Shown: in pieces, positions 60,476-64,000 of the stretch | Layout of the letters: each line of letters begins with the position of its first letter | How positions within the stretch are numbered: the stretch's first letter is position 1 | NCBI GenBank assembly: GCA_001769125.1 | Contig: MEOG01000122.1 | Coordinates: forward strand, 32,815 to 96,814 | DNA: 64,000 nt | Source of the DNA: Bacteroidetes bacterium GWF2_35_48 | GTDB lineage: Bacteria; Bacteroidota; Bacteroidia; Bacteroidales; GWF2-35-48 | Direction of reading: 5' to 3' | Position numbers and translations under genes: made by a program | The notes under the pieces: generated by a model | The model's input: only the letters and a program-made list of their open reading frames with translations | What the model was told of the DNA's origin: nothing | Databases searched by the model: none

Positions 60476-61531
60476 TTAAATTGATTCCGTTTTTTCCCTT
60501 TCTTTAATGAGAATTGAAGCCAAAATACTTATTATTAAAGTTGCTAAAATTATATAAAGAGAATATTTTGTTTCAAAGCCAATGTCGTCAAGAAAACTAT
60601 GAAATAAAAGTTTTATGCCAATGAACACGAGCAAAAAAGAAATTCCGACTTTAAGAAATCTGAATAAATCGACCACTTTTGAGAGGAGGAAAAACAGCGA
60701 ACGCAACCCGATTATTGCAAAAATATTAGAAAAAAAAACGATGTAGGGATCTGTAGTAATTGCAAAAATTGCAGGAATACTGTCGAAAGCAAAAATTAAA
60801 TCTGTAAATTCCACTAATACTAAAACAATAAATAAAGGGGTAAAAAAATGTTTGCTGTTTATTTTAATAGAAAATTTCCCTTCAACATAATGTGGATGAA
60901 TAGGAAGTCTTTTGGAAAGAAATTTCACTATTGAATGGTTCTGGGGGTCAATTTTTTCATTTTTATTACGACCGAGAAACATTTTAACACCGGAAAAAAT
61001 TAAAAAACCACCAAAGAAATATAAAATAAATGCGAATTTCTGAATTAATGCAGCACCAACAAAAATGAATATAAACCTGAGAATTATCGCACCAAGCACA
61101 CCCCAGAAAAGCACAGGTTTGTAATATTTTTCATTAACAGAAAAAGTGCTCAGGATCATCATTATCACAAAAACATTATCAATAGATAAAGAGTATTCCA
61201 CCAGATAACCCGTAATAAATTCCATTGCAATTTTGCTTCTGTAAGCTTGTATGTCGCTTGCAAAATCTCCGGTAATGAGAAGTTTTTCGGCGTATTTTGA
61301 CGTTACTTCTACAAGTTTTTCTGTATTCTCAATACCATGCAGCTTTTCACCGAAAAAATATAAAAGAAAATAAAACCCAAGAGCAAAAGATACCCAAATA
61401 GAAGTCCATAATATGGATTCTTTGAAAGAAACAACATGGCTGTTTCGCCCAACCACTTTCAGGTCGAAAAATAATATGCCCAGTATAAAAATACAGAAGC
61501 CAATAAATACTAAAGATTCTCCGGAAATCAT
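60476..61531 (-). CDS. TerC-family integral membrane protein
   Basis: A 351-residue membrane protein with about nine transmembrane helices, of the TerC/Alx family linked to tellurite resistance, pH response and metal (Mn2+) export. Conserved acidic motifs in the membrane: EYSLSIDNVFVIMMIL (with Asp) and VLVEFTDLIFAFDSIPAIFAITTDPYIVFFSNIFAIIGLRSLFFLL, both diagnostic. A minus-strand TAACTTTG promoter element (61546-61553) lies 15 bp upstream of the start. Monocistronic. Confidence 0.93.
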   Translation of the reverse strand: MISGESLVFIGFCIFILGILFFDLKVVGRNSHVVSFKESILWTSIWVSFALGFYFLLYFFGEKLHGIENTEKLVEVTSKYAEKLLITGDFASDIQAYRSKIAMEFITGYLVEYSLSIDNVFVIMMILSTFSVNEKYYKPVLFWGVLGAIILRFIFIFVGAALIQKFAFILYFFGGFLIFSGVKMFLGRNKNEKIDPQNHSIVKFLSKRLPIHPHYVEGKFSIKINSKHFFTPLFIVLVLVEFTDLIFAFDSIPAIFAITTDPYIVFFSNIFAIIGLRSLFFLLSKVVDLFRFLKVGISFLLVFIGIKLLFHSFLDDIGFETKYSLYIILATLIISILASILIKEREKTESI

Positions 61532-61545
61532 ATATGAATTTTTTG

Positions 61546-61553
61546 CAAAGTTA
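61546..61553 (-). promoter_or_regulatory. Probable -7 element for the TerC gene
   Basis: Minus-strand TAACTTTG matches TAnnTTTG; no -33 box at proper spacing. The rest of the 318-bp gap to 61849 has no visible gene. Confidence 0.4.
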
Positions 61554-61795
61554 GGATTTTAAACAATACCTTATACATTGCTTTTATGATTTTTATTATA
61601 GGAGGGTAACAGGCATTAAAGAGTAAAGTACCCGTTGTGATTAGCTTTCATTTTGTACACTTCGACTGCCTGCACACACCTACAACACACGCTCAGTGTA
61701 AATCTTTGAAATATAATAACATTGTTATAAAACACATGTTGTTTGTCATTTTTAAGATAGAGAGAAAAAGGGGAGCGAGAAAAGGGTGTACTAAA

Positions 61796-61831
61796 CAAAA
61801 AAAGACCTTCCAAATGGAAAGTCTTTTTAAA
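61796..61831 (-). terminator. Terminator downstream of the PKD/T9SS protein gene
   Basis: AAAAGACTTTCC-ATTT-GGAAGGTCTTTT with one mismatch when read on the minus strand, followed by T residues, ~20 bp past the stop at 61850. The stem also works on the plus strand. Confidence 0.75.
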
Positions 61832-61849
61832 TACTAATTTTTTTTTAAT

Positions 61850-64000
61850 TTATTGTATCAATGTTACAGAGCCAACATGTTGATGTTCTACCCCTGAAAT
61901 GTCTTTATAAACAACCTGCCAGGAAAAGACTCCTCCTTTTACAATATCTCTTTTACTGTCTTTAATTACGCCGTTCCATCCCTCATTCATATTTTTAGTT
62001 TGAAAAATAAGTCCGCCCCAACGGTCGTATATAGATAGGAGGAAACTTTTGGGGTCTATGCCGTGACCGTAAACGTTAAATATATCATTGATGCCATCTT
62101 TGTCAGGAGAGAATGCTGAGGGAGCAAAGAAGGTGTATTCATCCATTATCATTATGTTTGTCATTGACGTATCAAGGCAACCGTATTCGTTTTGCGCAGT
62201 GAGTACAACAGGGAACGTATTAACCGATTTGTACACGTGCTGTGGGCTGATGTATTGTGAAGAATCGCCATCGCCAAAAGACCAAAAATAATTTATCGCG
62301 CCTGTTGTGTAATTGTCGAAATAAACCAGAGGATTAATAATTTTTGTAACAATGGGTGAAGCCACAAAACGCACATCCGGAGTTGGGAATACTGTAATCA
62401 TATCTGTAATAACTCTTGAGTTTGAGCAACCTTCTTTTGAGATAAGGGTAAGGCTGACATCGTATACGCCGGGTTCACGGAAAACATGGGTAGGATATTT
62501 ATTTACAGATGTATTGTATTCGTCAATATCGCCAAAATTCCATAAGAAAGAAGCACCTGTATTATTATTTAATTCATTAAACGAAACAGGCAATGGCTGG
62601 CAACCCTCTACTTTATCAGACTGAAACATAACTTGAGGAAGAGGATAGGTATTCACTAACACTGTATCTCTGACCCCGTAGGTGCCACAACGGTCTCTTG
62701 CAACAATAATATAGTAGGTTGTTTCATTCGGATATACAAAAATCGGAGGACTTTCAATATATTCATCATTTACATAAATATAATACGGACCACCTGAACC
62801 ACCCCAAACAAGGGTGCTTATGAGAACAGGGTCGCCAGGACAAACAGTATCATGGCTTACCATTAATTGCAAATTCAGTGGAGGATCAACATAAACCATA
62901 ATTTTAAAGGTATCGCTCCGGCAACCATTCGCATCTTCTGCAGAAACAGTATAGGAGGTTGATGCAAGCGGCCCAATATAAATAGAAGCAGAATCAAGCG
63001 TGTTGTTCCAGTAAAAATTGTAGGGAGAAATTCCTCCAAAGGGGTTTGCATAAATAAACTGATGCTCTCCATAGCACAGGAATAAATCGGGGGATGGAGT
63101 AATGGTAAAAGGAAGCGGTTCGTTAATCGTAACTGAGGCAGAAGTGTCGCAGCCATTACCATCGTATATTGTAACAGAAAAATTACCATCATCAAGCCCC
63201 GTAATCATAGGCCCAAAGCCTCCGTTTGACCATACCATGGTATAAGGGGGATAAGAAGATGTGACATTTACAGAAGCTCTTCCATTATTATAACCATTAC
63301 AGGTAATATCCTGTGTTGATGTTGTAAAATCAATTTTTGTAAATGTAATTGAAACTTCAGCAGAGTCTAAACAAGCCGGATTATACGTTTCTTTCCACCT
63401 GAAAGTGTATGTTCCGAAGGCATCAACATTAACAACAGCGTTTTGTAATGTGGGATTAGAAAACAGCGCAGTTCCCGGACCACTTAACGCTGACCAGATG
63501 CCTGTGTTTCCAGTAGTGAGTGACGCATTTAGTTGATATGATAAACCGCAAGATACAGCATTATTTCCTGCTGAAACAATAGGATTGATGCAGCATTGAG
63601 CGTCTGTTTGCGGTCTAACATAAATAGAAAGACTCGTGTCGAAGCTGCAACCGGCATTGTCAATAGCTGTAAATGTATACGTGTGAATTCCTGCGCTTGG
63701 AGGCTGAACTGTAACCGTACTTCCGTTGGGTGTTACAATGTCGTTATTCAGACTTGACCAGTATTGATCGGTTGAAGTATTCGTAAAAACAGGCGTAAAT
63801 TCCCAAGAGGATGGGTACAACGAGGGTTCAAAATCAATACCCCACCAGAAAATATAACCATTGTCGGAATTAAGATTATCAATAACTGTTATTGTCCAAT
63901 CACCATTCAAAGGGCAACCTATAAGCGATTCAAAAGTATGACCGCTTTCCCCAGTTTCTTCATAATTTGGCGGAGATGCAGCCATGGTGCCACCCGTATG
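61850..64000 (-). CDS. Large PKD-repeat protein with type B T9SS (gliding motility-associated) C-terminal domain, 5' truncated
   Basis: At least 716 residues; the frame stays open to the window edge, so the start is missing. In order: a proprotein-convertase P-domain end (FESLIGCPLNGDWTITVIDN), HYR/SprB-type repeats (~240-300, ITCNGYNNGRASVNVTSSYPPYTMVWSNG), a second such repeat, two PKD domains (PLPVSFNELNNNTGASFLWNFGD and PLVYFDNYTTGAINYFWSFGDGDSS), and the CHU_C-type sorting domain APSAFSPDKDGINDIF ... GSVTLIQ. This is a secreted adhesin- or surface-type protein exported by the type IX system. A terminator follows at 61796-61831. Confidence 0.9.
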   Translation of the reverse strand, partial: HTGGTMAASPPNYEETGESGHTFESLIGCPLNGDWTITVIDNLNSDNGYIFWWGIDFEPSLYPSSWEFTPVFTNTSTDQYWSSLNNDIVTPNGSTVTVQPPSAGIHTYTFTAIDNAGCSFDTSLSIYVRPQTDAQCCINPIVSAGNNAVSCGLSYQLNASLTTGNTGIWSALSGPGTALFSNPTLQNAVVNVDAFGTYTFRWKETYNPACLDSAEVSITFTKIDFTTSTQDITCNGYNNGRASVNVTSSYPPYTMVWSNGGFGPMITGLDDGNFSVTIYDGNGCDTSASVTINEPLPFTITPSPDLFLCYGEHQFIYANPFGGISPYNFYWNNTLDSASIYIGPLASTSYTVSAEDANGCRSDTFKIMVYVDPPLNLQLMVSHDTVCPGDPVLISTLVWGGSGGPYYIYVNDEYIESPPIFVYPNETTYYIIVARDRCGTYGVRDTVLVNTYPLPQVMFQSDKVEGCQPLPVSFNELNNNTGASFLWNFGDIDEYNTSVNKYPTHVFREPGVYDVSLTLISKEGCSNSRVITDMITVFPTPDVRFVASPIVTKIINPLVYFDNYTTGAINYFWSFGDGDSSQYISPQHVYKSVNTFPVVLTAQNEYGCLDTSMTNIMIMDEYTFFAPSAFSPDKDGINDIFNVYGHGIDPKSFLLSIYDRWGGLIFQTKNMNEGWNGVIKDSKRDIVKGGVFSWQVVYKDISGVEHQHVGSVTLIQ

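Overview
The window is a contiguous piece of a low-GC Bacteroidota (Bacteroidetes) chromosome, probably from an uncultured anaerobe that makes or consumes H2. Evidence: promoters of the TTTG-N19-21-TAnnTTTG type, type IX secretion C-terminal domains (16826-17995, 19191-21050, 61850-64000), Omp28-like and PorT-like envelope proteins, DUF3098 and DUF5683 families, and an [FeFe] hydrogenase system with its HydE, HydF and HydG maturases. No ribosomal operon, phage or full-length transposase is visible. One tRNA (His) is present.

Layout. 1-9.4 kb: tail of a SpoIIE-type phosphatase, HAD phosphatase, alkyltransferase-like repair protein, YjbR protein, glycogen branching enzyme, VOC and SDR enzymes, MORN-like protein, amidohydrolase. 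9.4-12.4 kb: the Bacteroidota operon DUF3098-uppP-truB-queA. 12.5-24.8 kb: secreted and envelope proteins (lipoprotein, prolyl oligopeptidase, M28 peptidase, asparaginase, Omp28/TlpA/DUF6029/Omp28) separated by repeats. 24.8-26.4 kb: MazF-type toxin-antitoxin pair and a PorT-like protein in an integron-cassette-like arrangement. 26.4-38 kb: nucleoside kinase, B12-radical SAM protein, OmpA protein, AhpD-like protein, LuxR-type regulator, DUF5683, MltD-like transglycosylase, SGNH hydrolase. 38-56.8 kb: the hydrogenase island. 56.9-64 kb: tRNA-His, HEFGH metallopeptidase, coaD, tag, terC, and the C-terminal part of a large PKD/T9SS adhesin-like protein.

Hydrogenase island. On the minus strand a long gene train runs REC-REC regulator, hydC, hydB, hydA, a hydrogenase-like histidine kinase, a receiver, a receiver-kinase and hydG; hydF and hydE follow further along. 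A divergent plus-strand operon (40636-46169) lies between hydG and hydF: a small unrecognised protein, a second hydrogenase-like PAS histidine kinase, a receiver, and a receiver-SpoIIE phosphatase. HydABC has the make-up of a trimeric NAD- and ferredoxin-linked (electron-bifurcating type) enzyme. The two kinases keep the four Cys expected to hold an H-cluster but replace the proton-relay Cys with Pro or Asp, so I read them as H2 or redox sensors. Palindromic arrays sit between genes of this island, 17-34 nt ahead of the start codons of hydF, hydA, one sensor kinase and a receiver gene.

Repeats are the other theme. A 179-bp non-coding element with 16-bp terminal inverted repeats and 9-bp target duplications occurs twice (178/179 identical), each time in the arm of a pre-existing hairpin repeat. 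An attC-like site follows the PorT-like gene. A 169-bp multi-hairpin element is closed by an exact 11-bp stem. A GCCTGCC-type palindrome has entered the prolyl oligopeptidase gene in frame. All functional proposals come from reading the sequence; no database search was run.
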